A stretch of 16,004 nucleotides of DNA, from assembly GCA_026193735.1 (NCBI GenBank), contig JAPHUJ010000070.1:1-16004 (forward strand), read 5' to 3'. Below are positions 5,954-13,256 of this stretch, piece after piece (the stretch's first letter is position 1; each line of letters begins with the position of its first letter). The notes below the pieces were generated by a model, which ran no database searches, was not told the origin of the DNA, and saw only the letters and a program-made list of their open reading frames with translations. The translations under genes and the position numbers were made by a program. Origin of the DNA: Sulfurovum sp. Its GTDB lineage: Bacteria; Campylobacterota; Campylobacteria; Campylobacterales; Sulfurovaceae.

Positions 5954-6855
5954 ATAGCTTTACAAAATCCATTTTGAATAATGGGCAGGGCAAGTAGCGA
6001 AGAAAAATTTATTTGCTTTCCTTCTATTTCAAATGTATCGGTTAAAATCGGATATCCGGTTTTCCAGACATTTCCAAGAGCGGTAGTGTGTTTCTCTAAG
6101 CGCGTAAGAGCATACTGCTCTGAAAGATCGGTACCTTTATCACAGTGACCATCACGAAAGACTAACGCTTCACCCGTATCATCTGGTATCCATATCTCAA
6201 AACGACGTGCTATGGGTGTTCCTTTTGCAGAGAGAAATGTCATCACGTAGCCATCTTCTTCCTTCATCCATGCAGGCAGTGCAAGTGCTGTGGTGATTCC
6301 CTCTTTGGCAGCTTTTATTGCTCGTAAAAAGGTATCTGATTCCCCTAAGTTTTTAATGATGAGCGGCATTTGGTCTGACCAAACTGTACCGGGCAGACCA
6401 TGTCCACGCATGATCTTTACATTTTTCGATATCCACTCGAAGTTCTCCATAGAACCATAATATCCCTCAACAAGCCCCATCTCATAAGACTTGTCAGGCT
6501 CTTTAGCCCATAGTTCAATAGCTCCTGCATGTTCTTCATTGTCTCCACATAAAAAAACAACTATAGCGTGGAGATATTCTCCCGAAAATATCGGCATAGC
6601 AATGGCAGATGTGAGACCAATTTTTTTGGCCATTTCTATCCGTTTAAAAAAACTGCCTTCTAAAGATGTTAAAATAATAGGATGTTTTTCTGCCCATGTC
6701 TTTCCAGGTAATCCCTCATTATAATCAAATGTCATAGACAGACTTTGCTCTTTAAATTCTTTATGTGGTCCATAATGGCCACTGACTAATGTAAGTTGTG
6801 TTTTATCACGGTTTGGTTCCCAGATCTCTGTAGCTTTGATAAAAGAGTTTTGCAA
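5935..6855 (-). CDS. Protein of three GAF-like repeats without an output domain
   Basis: The 306-residue product is built of three similar units at about 8-105, 112-211 and 218-306. Each starts with an [I/L]W strand (TEIWEPNRDK, IELWAKEPDK, FEIWIPDDTG). Each continues with a G-x-VW/TW turn before a PI[I/L] strand (LPGKTWAEKHPIILTSL, LPGTVWSDQMPLIIKNL, LGNVWKTGYPILTDTF) and ends in an A[M/L]P plus hydrophobic strand. This is the GAF small-molecule/redox sensor fold, but no kinase, cyclase or HTH domain follows, so it probably senses and acts through a partner. The start codon is TTG at 6853-6855 with AAGGA about 7 bases upstream; the next Met is residue 41, inside the first repeat. It lies 23 bases after the PII-like gene and shares its sigma-54 promoter. 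Confidence 0.72.
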   Translation of the reverse strand: MQNSFIKATEIWEPNRDKTQLTLVSGHYGPHKEFKEQSLSMTFDYNEGLPGKTWAEKHPIILTSLEGSFFKRIEMAKKIGLTSAIAMPIFSGEYLHAIVVFLCGDNEEHAGAIELWAKEPDKSYEMGLVEGYYGSMENFEWISKNVKIMRGHGLPGTVWSDQMPLIIKNLGESDTFLRAIKAAKEGITTALALPAWMKEEDGYVMTFLSAKGTPIARRFEIWIPDDTGEALVFRDGHCDKGTDLSEQYALTRLEKHTTALGNVWKTGYPILTDTFEIEGKQINFSSLLALPIIQNGFCKAIVVFYN

Positions 6856-6878
6856 CTTTTTTCCTTTTTGATGTTTGA

Positions 6879-7277
6879 TTAACTAGACGGTGTATCTGTA
6901 GACTCAAAATAATTATCTGCATGTACGGATGTATTTTCAATACTTGAATGAGAAAGTGCATCTTCATTCGTCTCACCTGTACGGATACGTTCTACTTCAA
7001 GCACTGGAGTAACCCACATTTTCCCTGATCCTTTTTCCGCCTTTCTCGCATTTACACGGATAGCCTCTTTTGCAAGCTCTTTAAAATAATCATTGGAAAC
7101 AACGATATCAAGCTTAGTGTGGGCATCTATATTTATTACTGATTCATTTGTAATACCAACTGTGCCTCCTTTTCCAGTTACTTGACTCAGTGTTACACCT
7201 TCTATCTTTGAAGTACTAAGATCCTTAAGTATGTCTACTAAACATTCCGAGTCAATAATCGCTGTAATTAAATACAT
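6879..7277 (-). CDS. PII-family signal protein with shortened T-loop
   Basis: PII proteins sense ATP/ADP and 2-oxoglutarate and control nitrogen metabolism by binding targets through the T-loop. This 132-residue protein starts with MYLITAIID, has the central strand KLDIVVSNDY (55-64), a B-loop region EKGSGKMWVTPV (81-92) and the C-terminal RIRTGETNEDAL (98-109), all in family order. Compared with GlnB, the segment from the first T-loop strand to KLDIVV is about five residues shorter, the tyrosine used for uridylylation is absent, and the Gln39 position appears to be Thr. A Ser/Asp/Glu-rich tail of about 20 residues follows the normal end. The start has an AAAGGA ribosome binding site. It is the first gene of a two-gene operon, divergent from nifU. 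A NifI-like regulator is possible but unproved. Confidence 0.78.
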   Translation of the reverse strand: MYLITAIIDSECLVDILKDLSTSKIEGVTLSQVTGKGGTVGITNESVINIDAHTKLDIVVSNDYFKELAKEAIRVNARKAEKGSGKMWVTPVLEVERIRTGETNEDALSHSSIENTSVHADNYFESTDTPSS

Positions 7278-7307
7278 TTATATTCCTTTATTTGATTTTA
7301 AGTCGTT

Positions 7308-7325
7308 ATGCAATTTTTGTTCCTG
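7308..7325 (-). promoter_or_regulatory. Sigma-54 promoter for the PII/GAF operon
   Basis: On the minus strand the sequence is CAGGAACAAAAATTGCAT: GG at 7323-7322, ten bases, then GC at 7311-7310, with TTGC as in the -12 consensus. Transcription would start near 7298, leaving a leader of about 20 bases before the PII ATG. GGAA and TTGCAT are identical in the nifU and tpx promoters. Confidence 0.72.
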
Positions 7326-7350
7326 ATTAGAAGACTTTATTTATAAAGAT

Positions 7351-7364
7351 GACATTTTTGTAGT
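7351..7364. promoter_or_regulatory. Putative activator site for the PII/GAF promoter
   Basis: GACATTTTTGTAGT contains the dyad ACA-TTTT-TGT (7352-7361), centred 33.5 bases upstream of the -24 GG of the minus-strand sigma-54 promoter. It starts 28 bases from a near-identical site belonging to nifU. Sequence and spacing are visible; that NifA binds it is inference. Confidence 0.4.
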
Positions 7365-7378
7365 ATTAGTAGTGAAGT

Positions 7379-7392
7379 GACAATTTTGTTGT
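7379..7392. promoter_or_regulatory. Putative activator site for the nifU promoter
   Basis: GACAATTTTGTTGT contains the dyad ACA-ATTT-TGT (7380-7389), centred 37.5 bases upstream of the nifU -24 GG. It differs from the nifW site (2727-2740) at only three A/T positions. A competing reading is a sigma-70 -35 (GTGACA) with TTAAAA 17 bases downstream. Confidence 0.4.
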
Positions 7393-7419
7393 GCAATGTT
7401 TAAAAAGATGAATAATGTT

Positions 7420-7437
7420 ATGGAATATATTTTGCAT
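7420..7437 (+). promoter_or_regulatory. Sigma-54 promoter for the nifU operon
   Basis: ATGGAATATATTTTGCAT has GG at 7422-7423, a ten-base spacer and GC at 7434-7435, the exact -24/-12 geometry. The predicted start near 7447 leaves a leader of about 26 bases carrying the AAAGGAT ribosome binding site of nifU. Confidence 0.78.
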
Positions 7438-7472
7438 TACTTAGGTCATTAACAATACTAAAGGATTATACT

Positions 7473-8444
7473 ATGGCAAGAAATGACCTCATTGGTGGTG
7501 CACTCTGGGAAGAGTATTCACAAGAAGTACAAAAAAGAATGGATAACCCTGCTAATATGGGAGAGATCACTGAAGAGCAAGCAGGTGATAATACACTTGT
7601 TATTGCTGACTTTGGTGCGGAGAGTTGTGGAGATGCTGTAAGACTTTACTGGTTGATAGACCCAAAAGATGATACTATCATAAACAGTAAGTTTAAGAGT
7701 TTTGGCTGTGGTACTGCCATCGCAAGTTCTGATATGATGGCAGAGCTTTGTATGGGTAAAAGCGTTGATGAAGCTTTAAAAATTACCAATATAGATGTAG
7801 AAAAAGCACTCAGAGACAATGAAGACATTCCTGCTGTACCAGGTCAAAAAATGCACTGCTCTGTTATGGCGTATGATGTGATTAAAAAGGCGGCTTCAAT
7901 TTATAAAAATGTCGATATGGATAGTTTCGAAGATGAATTTATTTTATGTGAATGTGCCAGGGTAACTCAAGATACTGTACAAGAAGTCATTCATCTTAAT
8001 AAACTCACTAGCATAGAAGAAATCACTAACTATACAAAAGCAGGTGCTTTTTGTAAGTCATGTATCAAACCTGGTGGTCATGAGAAAAAAGATGTGTATT
8101 TGATTGACTTGCTTACTGTGGCTCTTAATGAGATGGAAGCTGAAGAGAAATCACGTAAGATCATTGAAGCCAAAGGCGATGGTACTTTTGAATCTATGGG
8201 ACTTGTGCAAAAGATAAAAGCAGTTGAATCTATACTTGAAGAATATATCCGTCCAACATTAAAAGCAGACGGTGGTAATGTTGAACTGATAGATATCAAA
8301 GAAGCAGATGGAGTATTTGAAGTACTTATCAAGTATCAAGGTGAGTGTATGAGCTGTTCCATGAATACGACAACGACACTTGCTGGGATTGAAGATATGT
8401 TGAAGTTTAAACTAAAAGCGCCTCTCAAGGTTATCGTTACATAA
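7473..8444 (+). CDS. nifU: NifU, iron-sulfur cluster scaffold
   Basis: NifU assembles [2Fe-2S] and [4Fe-4S] clusters with the desulfurase NifS and loads nitrogenase and other proteins. All three domains are present in 323 residues. The IscU-like domain has scaffold cysteines Cys52 (ESCGDAV, with Asp54), Cys79 (FGCGTA) and Cys129 (MHCSV). The central permanent [2Fe-2S] domain has Cys159, Cys161, Cys194 and Cys197 (CxC, 32 residues, CxxC, the same spacing as Azotobacter NifU). The C-terminal Nfu-like domain (about 243-323) has GGNVELIDI and Cys292-x-x-Cys295. The roughly 16-residue N-terminal extension is the form I know from Campylobacterota. No nifS lies in this window. It is the first gene of a sigma-54 operon; its stop shares one base with the next ATG. 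Confidence 0.95.
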   Translation: MARNDLIGGALWEEYSQEVQKRMDNPANMGEITEEQAGDNTLVIADFGAESCGDAVRLYWLIDPKDDTIINSKFKSFGCGTAIASSDMMAELCMGKSVDEALKITNIDVEKALRDNEDIPAVPGQKMHCSVMAYDVIKKAASIYKNVDMDSFEDEFILCECARVTQDTVQEVIHLNKLTSIEEITNYTKAGAFCKSCIKPGGHEKKDVYLIDLLTVALNEMEAEEKSRKIIEAKGDGTFESMGLVQKIKAVESILEEYIRPTLKADGGNVELIDIKEADGVFEVLIKYQGECMSCSMNTTTTLAGIEDMLKFKLKAPLKVIVT

Positions 8445-9565
8445 TGGAATATGCGACAAAAGAAGGTACCTTCAAGTATCTTAAGCAGTTTTCACAGTAT
8501 AGTAAAGATTTTTATCGTTTTGATGGAGAAGTCTTTCTTTCATCATTAGGGCTTGGTACATTTCGTAAAGAGCCTTATCGTGAAGAGAACTATATCGTTA
8601 ACTATAAAGAGTCAGTTAAAATGGCTATTCTTAATGGTATTAACCTGATAGATACTGCTATTAACTACCGTTACCAGGTTAGTGAACAAGAGATCGGCGA
8701 AGCACTAGAAGAATTGTTAAGTGAAGGCAAAGTAGAAAGAGAAGCTCTTGTGATAACCTCTAAAGCAGGGTTCCTACCCCTGGAATTTCCTTTTCCTGAG
8801 AATCCTTATGCATGGATAGAGAGCAAGGTACTTAAGAATGGACTTGCTACAAAAGAGGAAATAGTGATCGATCAGCACTGCATGAGTACTGATTATTTAC
8901 GATGGAGTGTTGAACAGTCTTTGAAAAACCTCAAGCTCAAAACACTTGATGTACTCTTTTTGCATAATCCGGAAACACAACTTGGCTATGTAGATAGGGA
9001 TATTGTTCTTACCCGTATCAAAGAAGCTTTTGCCTTATTTGAACAGCTTGTAAAAGAAGGAAAGATACGTAATTATGGTATCGCATCATGGAATGCCTTT
9101 TTATATGAAGATGGACATACAGAATACCTTGGTCTTCATGAGATCATGAAGATCGCACAGGAAGTCGGCGGTGTATCACATCATTTTAAATACATAGAAA
9201 GTCCATTTAATTTGGGTAAACCACATGCCTATAATTATTCAAACCAAAAAGGACCTGATAATAAATACTACACGCTAATGCAAGCAGCACAAGGATATGG
9301 ACTCAATCTATTGGCTGCTTCATCACTTTTACAAATGAACCTTTTTAAAGGTTCTTTTGATGAAAAGGTCACCAAAGCGCTAGGTACATCCGAATTGACA
9401 GATATTATTACGGCACTTCAATTTGCACGTTCAGGATCTGTTTTGAGTGCTTTGTTTGGTGCAGTTGATCCTCAGCATGTTAAGGAAAATCTATTGTTGG
9501 CCTACGTTCCTGCCAGTAAACATGAAGATGTTAAAAATTTATTTGGAGATAAAAATGCTGTATGA
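8444..9565 (+). CDS. Aldo/keto reductase family protein in the nifU operon
   Basis: A cytoplasmic NAD(P)H-dependent oxidoreductase of the aldo/keto reductase superfamily, 373 residues as a single TIM barrel. The catalytic tetrad is visible: Asp70 and Tyr75 in LIDTAINY, Lys107 in ITSKAGF and His174 in VLFLHNPE. KIRNYGIASWN is the usual mid-barrel strand. Insertions of about 40 residues after Lys107 (FPFPENPYAWIESK...) and around 255-285 make it longer than typical members (about 320). The ATG overlaps the nifU stop (TAATG), and its own end overlaps the next gene by 11 bases, so it is translated as part of the nif operon. The substrate is unknown. It is not a standard nif gene, and its role in fixation, perhaps redox supply or metabolite detoxification, is inference. 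Confidence 0.85.
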   Translation: MEYATKEGTFKYLKQFSQYSKDFYRFDGEVFLSSLGLGTFRKEPYREENYIVNYKESVKMAILNGINLIDTAINYRYQVSEQEIGEALEELLSEGKVEREALVITSKAGFLPLEFPFPENPYAWIESKVLKNGLATKEEIVIDQHCMSTDYLRWSVEQSLKNLKLKTLDVLFLHNPETQLGYVDRDIVLTRIKEAFALFEQLVKEGKIRNYGIASWNAFLYEDGHTEYLGLHEIMKIAQEVGGVSHHFKYIESPFNLGKPHAYNYSNQKGPDNKYYTLMQAAQGYGLNLLAASSLLQMNLFKGSFDEKVTKALGTSELTDIITALQFARSGSVLSALFGAVDPQHVKENLLLAYVPASKHEDVKNLFGDKNAV

Positions 9566-11216
9566 TGTTATTGTAGTTGGTAGTGGTATTGCAGGGCTTC
9601 ATGCAGCACTTTATGCCAAAAGAGCAGGTCGCAGTGTAGCTATAGTGACTAAAAGTAATCCTTTACGTTCTAATTCAGCAGTAGCATCCGGAGGTATTAA
9701 TGCGGTTATTAATCTAAGTGAATATGACTCTTTTAGTGAACATGCTAATGATACTATAGTAGGTGCTGATGGATTGACACATCGTAATAATATAGAAAAA
9801 ATGTGTAAAGAAGCACCTAATATTGTTAAAGAATTGTCTGACATGGGTGTAGCTTTTGATACGAATGAAGATGATTCTGTTGCACAACGTCCTTTTGCTG
9901 GAGGGAGTAGCAACCGCACTTGTTATATTGCTGATCGAACAGGTTCATCAATTATACAGTCTCTACTCCGACAATGTCGTAAAGAGGGTATAGAGTTACT
10001 GGCGAACTATCAATTTCTAAATATTACGACATTTAATCAAAAACTTTCCGGTATCACTGTTTTACGTCGTGAAGATTCACATGTCATAGCTTTAGTCTGT
10101 AAGTCACTGGTCCTTGCCGGAGGGGGGTATGCAGGTATTTTTAGAGGTCATTCTACTAATTCACAAGAGAGTTCAGGGGATGTCATCGCTGCAGCATTTC
10201 GTGCTAATATGAGACTCTCTAATATGGAGTTTGTCCAGTTTCATCCTACAACATTGAAAACCAATGGGGCATTGATCAGTGAAGCTGCACGTGGAGAGGG
10301 AGCATATATAGTCGATGAAACAGGTACACGTTTTACTGATGAATTAGAAACACGAGATAAGCTCTCACGTGCGATTCTTGAACATATATCATTAGGACAT
10401 CAGGTGTATCTTGATTTTCGTCATTTAAGTGCATCACTCATTGATACAAAACTCCCATCGACCCGTAAAATGGCACTTAACAGTGCAGGAATTGATATTA
10501 CCAGAGAATTATTGGAAATTACACCATCTGCACATTATACGATTGGGGGTATCTGGACACGTAGTGATACATCAACGGATATTCCTGGCATATTTGCATG
10601 TGGTGAGTGTGCAGTAACGGGTGTGCATGGTGCCAACAGATTGGGAGGGAATTCATTATTGGAAGGTGCCTACTTTGGACGTATTTCAGGATATGAAGCA
10701 GCACGATTTTCCAACAAGTGTGATTATCAGCCTATTGATTATGCATGTGTTGAGAAAGATATGAATAGGGTTAACGTTATCATTAACGGAGAAAATCATT
10801 TTAACATCAATGCTATGCGAATCAATTTGGGAGGATCTCTTTTTAGAGATGTTGGAGCTTTCCGTTCCGAAGAAACGTTGAATAGGGCTATATCGTATAC
10901 GAGGTATCTAAGAGGAAAGCGATATGGGTTGCACTGTGTCAGTAAAGAGCTTGAAAACAATGTAGAACTTTCCTCTATTTTAGAGTTTTACAATGCACTT
11001 TTCATTGCTGAAGCAATGGCACACTCTGCACTCCTAAGAAAAGAAAGTAGAGGAGTGCATTATCGTAGTGACTTTCCGCAGAAGGATGCATACTTTAACG
11101 TAGCATCTTATATTCTTAAACTGGGCCATGACTATATGAAAATAACATTTGAAAAATCTGTGAAGACCGATATATGGTATTCTGTAAAAAAATTTTTAAT
11201 TTCACTAAAAGGATAA
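9555..11216 (+). CDS. FAD-dependent oxidoreductase, fumarate reductase/L-aspartate oxidase family
   Basis: A 553-residue flavoprotein with N-terminal FAD-binding VGSGIAGLHAA (8-18) and the dicarboxylate active-site set: QFHPT (His230), EAARGEG (Arg246), HYTIGGI (His327) and GVHGANRLGGNSLLE (Arg362). These residues are those that bind and reduce fumarate or oxidise succinate/aspartate in FrdA, SdhA and NadB. There is no signal peptide or membrane anchor, and no iron-sulfur subunit gene beside it, so a soluble NadB-like oxidase is plausible, though the substrate cannot be fixed from sequence. The chosen ATG has GGAG seven bases upstream and starts directly with the FAD strand; an in-frame ATG at 9447 would add 36 poorly conserved residues inside the preceding gene. 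NifT follows after three bases. Possible jobs are oxygen consumption or fumarate-linked electron transfer (inference). Confidence 0.82.
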   Translation: MLYDVIVVGSGIAGLHAALYAKRAGRSVAIVTKSNPLRSNSAVASGGINAVINLSEYDSFSEHANDTIVGADGLTHRNNIEKMCKEAPNIVKELSDMGVAFDTNEDDSVAQRPFAGGSSNRTCYIADRTGSSIIQSLLRQCRKEGIELLANYQFLNITTFNQKLSGITVLRREDSHVIALVCKSLVLAGGGYAGIFRGHSTNSQESSGDVIAAAFRANMRLSNMEFVQFHPTTLKTNGALISEAARGEGAYIVDETGTRFTDELETRDKLSRAILEHISLGHQVYLDFRHLSASLIDTKLPSTRKMALNSAGIDITRELLEITPSAHYTIGGIWTRSDTSTDIPGIFACGECAVTGVHGANRLGGNSLLEGAYFGRISGYEAARFSNKCDYQPIDYACVEKDMNRVNVIINGENHFNINAMRINLGGSLFRDVGAFRSEETLNRAISYTRYLRGKRYGLHCVSKELENNVELSSILEFYNALFIAEAMAHSALLRKESRGVHYRSDFPQKDAYFNVASYILKLGHDYMKITFEKSVKTDIWYSVKKFLISLKG

Positions 11217-11219
11217 ATA

Positions 11220-11435
11220 ATGGCAAAAGTAATGTTACGAGAAAATGATAAAGGTGAAGTACTTTTTTATGTGGCTAAAAGAGATATGGAAGAGATCATT
11301 GAAACGTTGGAGTTTGACACAGAAGAGAAGTGGGGTGGGAATGTTAATCTTACCAATGGAGATGTATGGTTTATTGAACCAGGTGCTAAAAACTTACCGG
11401 ATGAAGTGAATGCAAAGATTATCAGTAGGGGGTGA
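11220..11435 (+). CDS. nifT: NifT/FixU family protein
   Basis: NifT is a small conserved nif protein, about 70 residues, whose role is still unclear and which is dispensable in the species tested. The 71-residue product matches the family: KVMLREND at the start, a VAKRDMEE strand-helix junction (18-25), the hallmark EEKWGGNVNLTNGDVWF (35-51), and a charged end with LPDEVNAKII. An AAGGAT ribosome binding site lies 7 bases before the ATG. It is the last gene of the nifU operon, followed within four bases by a strong hairpin. In many diazotrophs nifT follows nifK; here it sits behind two metabolic oxidoreductase genes instead. Confidence 0.9.
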   Translation: MAKVMLRENDKGEVLFYVAKRDMEEIIETLEFDTEEKWGGNVNLTNGDVWFIEPGAKNLPDEVNAKIISRG

Positions 11436-11438
11436 ATC

Positions 11439-11464
11439 GTAAGAGAGGTGAGAACCTCTCTTAC
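11439..11464. terminator. Bidirectional terminator between nifT and nifA
   Basis: GTAAGAGAGG and CCTCTCTTAC form a perfect ten-base-pair stem with a TGAGAA loop, placed between the convergent nifT (ends 11435) and nifA (ends 11482). The T-rich flank is modest on both sides, but stem strength and position make it a convincing shared terminator. Confidence 0.8.
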
Positions 11465-11481
11465 ATCTATATAATTCCTAC

Positions 11482-13104
11482 CTACAGATCAATCCCATAT
11501 TTCTTAACTTTATAGCCTATCTGTCGTGCAGTCATACCTAACTGTTTGGCTGCTTTAGTTTGGATACCCCGATTTTCAATAAGTGCTTTGATGATCGCCT
11601 CTTTTTCCATATCTTGAAGACTTGACTTTGTTAAAGAAGGTCTTTCCTCCTCAGGTATAGTGTGGGAAACTTCCTGTGGTGCTTCCTGCGGGATAATGGA
11701 TACAGGTGTTTCTACTTGTGGCATATACATCTTCTGATAGTTGAAGGGTAAAACATGGTTAAGCATTTCAGGTGCTAATTCACCATCAGGACAGATCAGC
11801 ACGATCCGCTCCATAGTATTTTGCAACTCACGAATATTCCCTGGCCATGGATACGCAAGTAAAAGTTCCAATGCTGATTTTGAAAAATGCATCTTTTTAT
11901 GATGTGTTTTCATATATTTTTGAAGATAATGTTCTATGAGAAGCTGTATATCTTCATAACGTTCTCGCAATGGAGGTAGGTTAAGAGGAATCACATTTAG
12001 ACGATAAAAAAGATCTTCACGAAACTCCCCCTTTTTAACCATATCTTCGAGATTCCGGTTAGTGGCTGCTACTAAACGGACATTGGTTTTAACTGTTTTT
12101 GTTCCCCCGACACGTTCAAATTCCTGCTCTTGTAAAATACGCAAAAGTTTTACTTGCAACCCTGGTGTAATGTCACCAATTTCATCTAGGAACAGTGTAC
12201 CTCCATCTGCAAGTTCGAAACGTCCTTTACGCATCTCTTTTGCATCTGTAAAAGCTCCTTTTTCATGACCAAAAAGTTCGGATTCAAGCAATGTTTCACT
12301 AATAGCTGCACAGTTTAGCTTGATAAAGGGTCCATTTTTACGTGGGCTGATGTTATGAACAGCAGCGGCGATAAGCTCTTTACCTGTACCTGTTTCACCT
12401 CGGACCAAAATAGTTGCATCTGAAGGAGCAACTGTTTCGATCATACTAAAGATCTGCTGCATACTTTTACTTTTACCAACGATATTCTCAAACTTATATT
12501 CACTTAGCATCTCATCTCTATAATAACTTTTAAGCTCTTGAATATCTTCTTTCTCTTTCGTAAAACGGCGATGCACTGTGAGTGAACCAACTGAAAGAGA
12601 TCCAAGGATAGTTAGCATACGAACGATCTCATCAAAATTAAGTGGTGAATTTTTACTGATGTTTGCAGAGATAACACCTACAACTCCATCCTTTTGTATC
12701 ACGGGTACAGCTACATAAGAGACAGAAGAAGTATTGAGTGCACCCATTTTATTGAGATAATTTATATTGTTATGAATGTTTTCAATCACAATAGGCTCAG
12801 CGCTTTTTGCTGCTATACCAGTAGCTCCTTCTCCTATCTTATAGACAGCAATAGTACGTTGTTGCGGTGTAAGATCAATTGATGCAGATATCTCAAGTTG
12901 TGTTTTGTCGTCACTAAGAAGAAAGAGAGCACAGCGATCAAAATATTTGTTGTGCTTAAGCATTCTCATACCTTTTTCAATACTCTCTTCTATCTCTTCT
13001 GATGTGCTCAACAATACTGCAATATCATATAAAAGTTCAATCTCTTTATAGGCAAAAGCCAGTGAACAACTTTTACAATCATCGGGTATCTCGGTGCTAA
13101 ACAT
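11482..13104 (-). CDS. nifA: NifA, sigma-54-dependent nif activator
   Basis: NifA is the AAA+ activator that opens sigma-54 promoters of nif genes. The 540-residue product has an N-terminal GAF domain (about 24-180), an AAA+ domain (about 206-440) with Walker A GETGTGKE (236-243), Walker B GGTLFLDEIG (301-310) and an arginine-finger region FREDLFYRL (361-369), then a Pro/Glu-rich linker (455-492) and a Fis-type HTH (about 498-538, AAKQLGMTARQIGYKVKKYG). The sigma-54 contact loop reads GAFTDA (283-288), not the usual GAFTGA. Cys10 and Cys13 form a CxxC before the GAF domain; the four-cysteine linker motif of oxygen-sensitive rhizobial NifA is absent. It is transcribed alone, divergent from tpx, with no sigma-54 box of its own; a TAGAATTATAAAT stretch near 13140 on the minus strand could be a housekeeping -10 region. 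Confidence 0.92.
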   Translation of the reverse strand: MFSTEIPDDCKSCSLAFAYKEIELLYDIAVLLSTSEEIEESIEKGMRMLKHNKYFDRCALFLLSDDKTQLEISASIDLTPQQRTIAVYKIGEGATGIAAKSAEPIVIENIHNNINYLNKMGALNTSSVSYVAVPVIQKDGVVGVISANISKNSPLNFDEIVRMLTILGSLSVGSLTVHRRFTKEKEDIQELKSYYRDEMLSEYKFENIVGKSKSMQQIFSMIETVAPSDATILVRGETGTGKELIAAAVHNISPRKNGPFIKLNCAAISETLLESELFGHEKGAFTDAKEMRKGRFELADGGTLFLDEIGDITPGLQVKLLRILQEQEFERVGGTKTVKTNVRLVAATNRNLEDMVKKGEFREDLFYRLNVIPLNLPPLRERYEDIQLLIEHYLQKYMKTHHKKMHFSKSALELLLAYPWPGNIRELQNTMERIVLICPDGELAPEMLNHVLPFNYQKMYMPQVETPVSIIPQEAPQEVSHTIPEEERPSLTKSSLQDMEKEAIIKALIENRGIQTKAAKQLGMTARQIGYKVKKYGIDL

Positions 13105-13171
13105 AATTTCTACTTTTCATATTTTTTTAACCTTTATTTATAATTCTAGCACAATAAAGACAGATTCTTAT

Positions 13172-13183
13172 ACATAAAATTGT
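13172..13183. promoter_or_regulatory. Putative activator site for the tpx promoter
   Basis: ACATAAAATTGT (ACA-N6-TGT, within the larger near-palindrome TACATAAAATTGTAC) is centred 37.5 bases upstream of the tpx -24 GG, matching the nifU arrangement. Its inner spacing is six rather than four bases, so equivalence to the other sites is uncertain. Confidence 0.28.
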
Positions 13184-13212
13184 ACAAATAATAGACATTT
13201 AATTGCTTATAT

Positions 13213-13230
13213 TTGGAATAATTCTTGCAT
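13213..13230 (+). promoter_or_regulatory. Sigma-54 promoter for the tpx operon
   Basis: TTGGAATAATTCTTGCAT has GG at 13215-13216, ten bases, then GC at 13227-13228. It is the best of the three -24/-12 elements here. Transcription would begin near 13240, which excludes the in-frame ATG at 13203 as a start and supports the ATG at 13257. Confidence 0.82.
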
Positions 13231-13256
13231 ATAAATACATAAAAAGTGAGGATATT

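Noticed and set aside
9447..9554. N-terminal extension of the FAD oxidoreductase to an ATG at 9447
   Set aside because: The extension is an out-of-frame reading of the aldo/keto reductase gene; the FAD-binding strand starts immediately after the ATG at 9555, which has a GGAG site.
11482..13104. Oxygen-sensing interdomain cysteine motif in NifA
   Set aside because: Only one cysteine (Cys438) occurs near the AAA+/HTH junction; the four-cysteine pattern of oxygen-sensitive NifA is absent.
13181..13197. TGT...ACA as a classical NifA site upstream of tpx
   Set aside because: The spacer is 11 bases, not 10, and no other gap here carries the classical TGT-N10-ACA, so I did not call it.
13203..13256. 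Start of tpx at 13203
   Set aside because: This ATG lies upstream of the -24 element of the sigma-54 promoter and would not be in the transcript; the ATG at 13257 fits family length and has GAGGAT.
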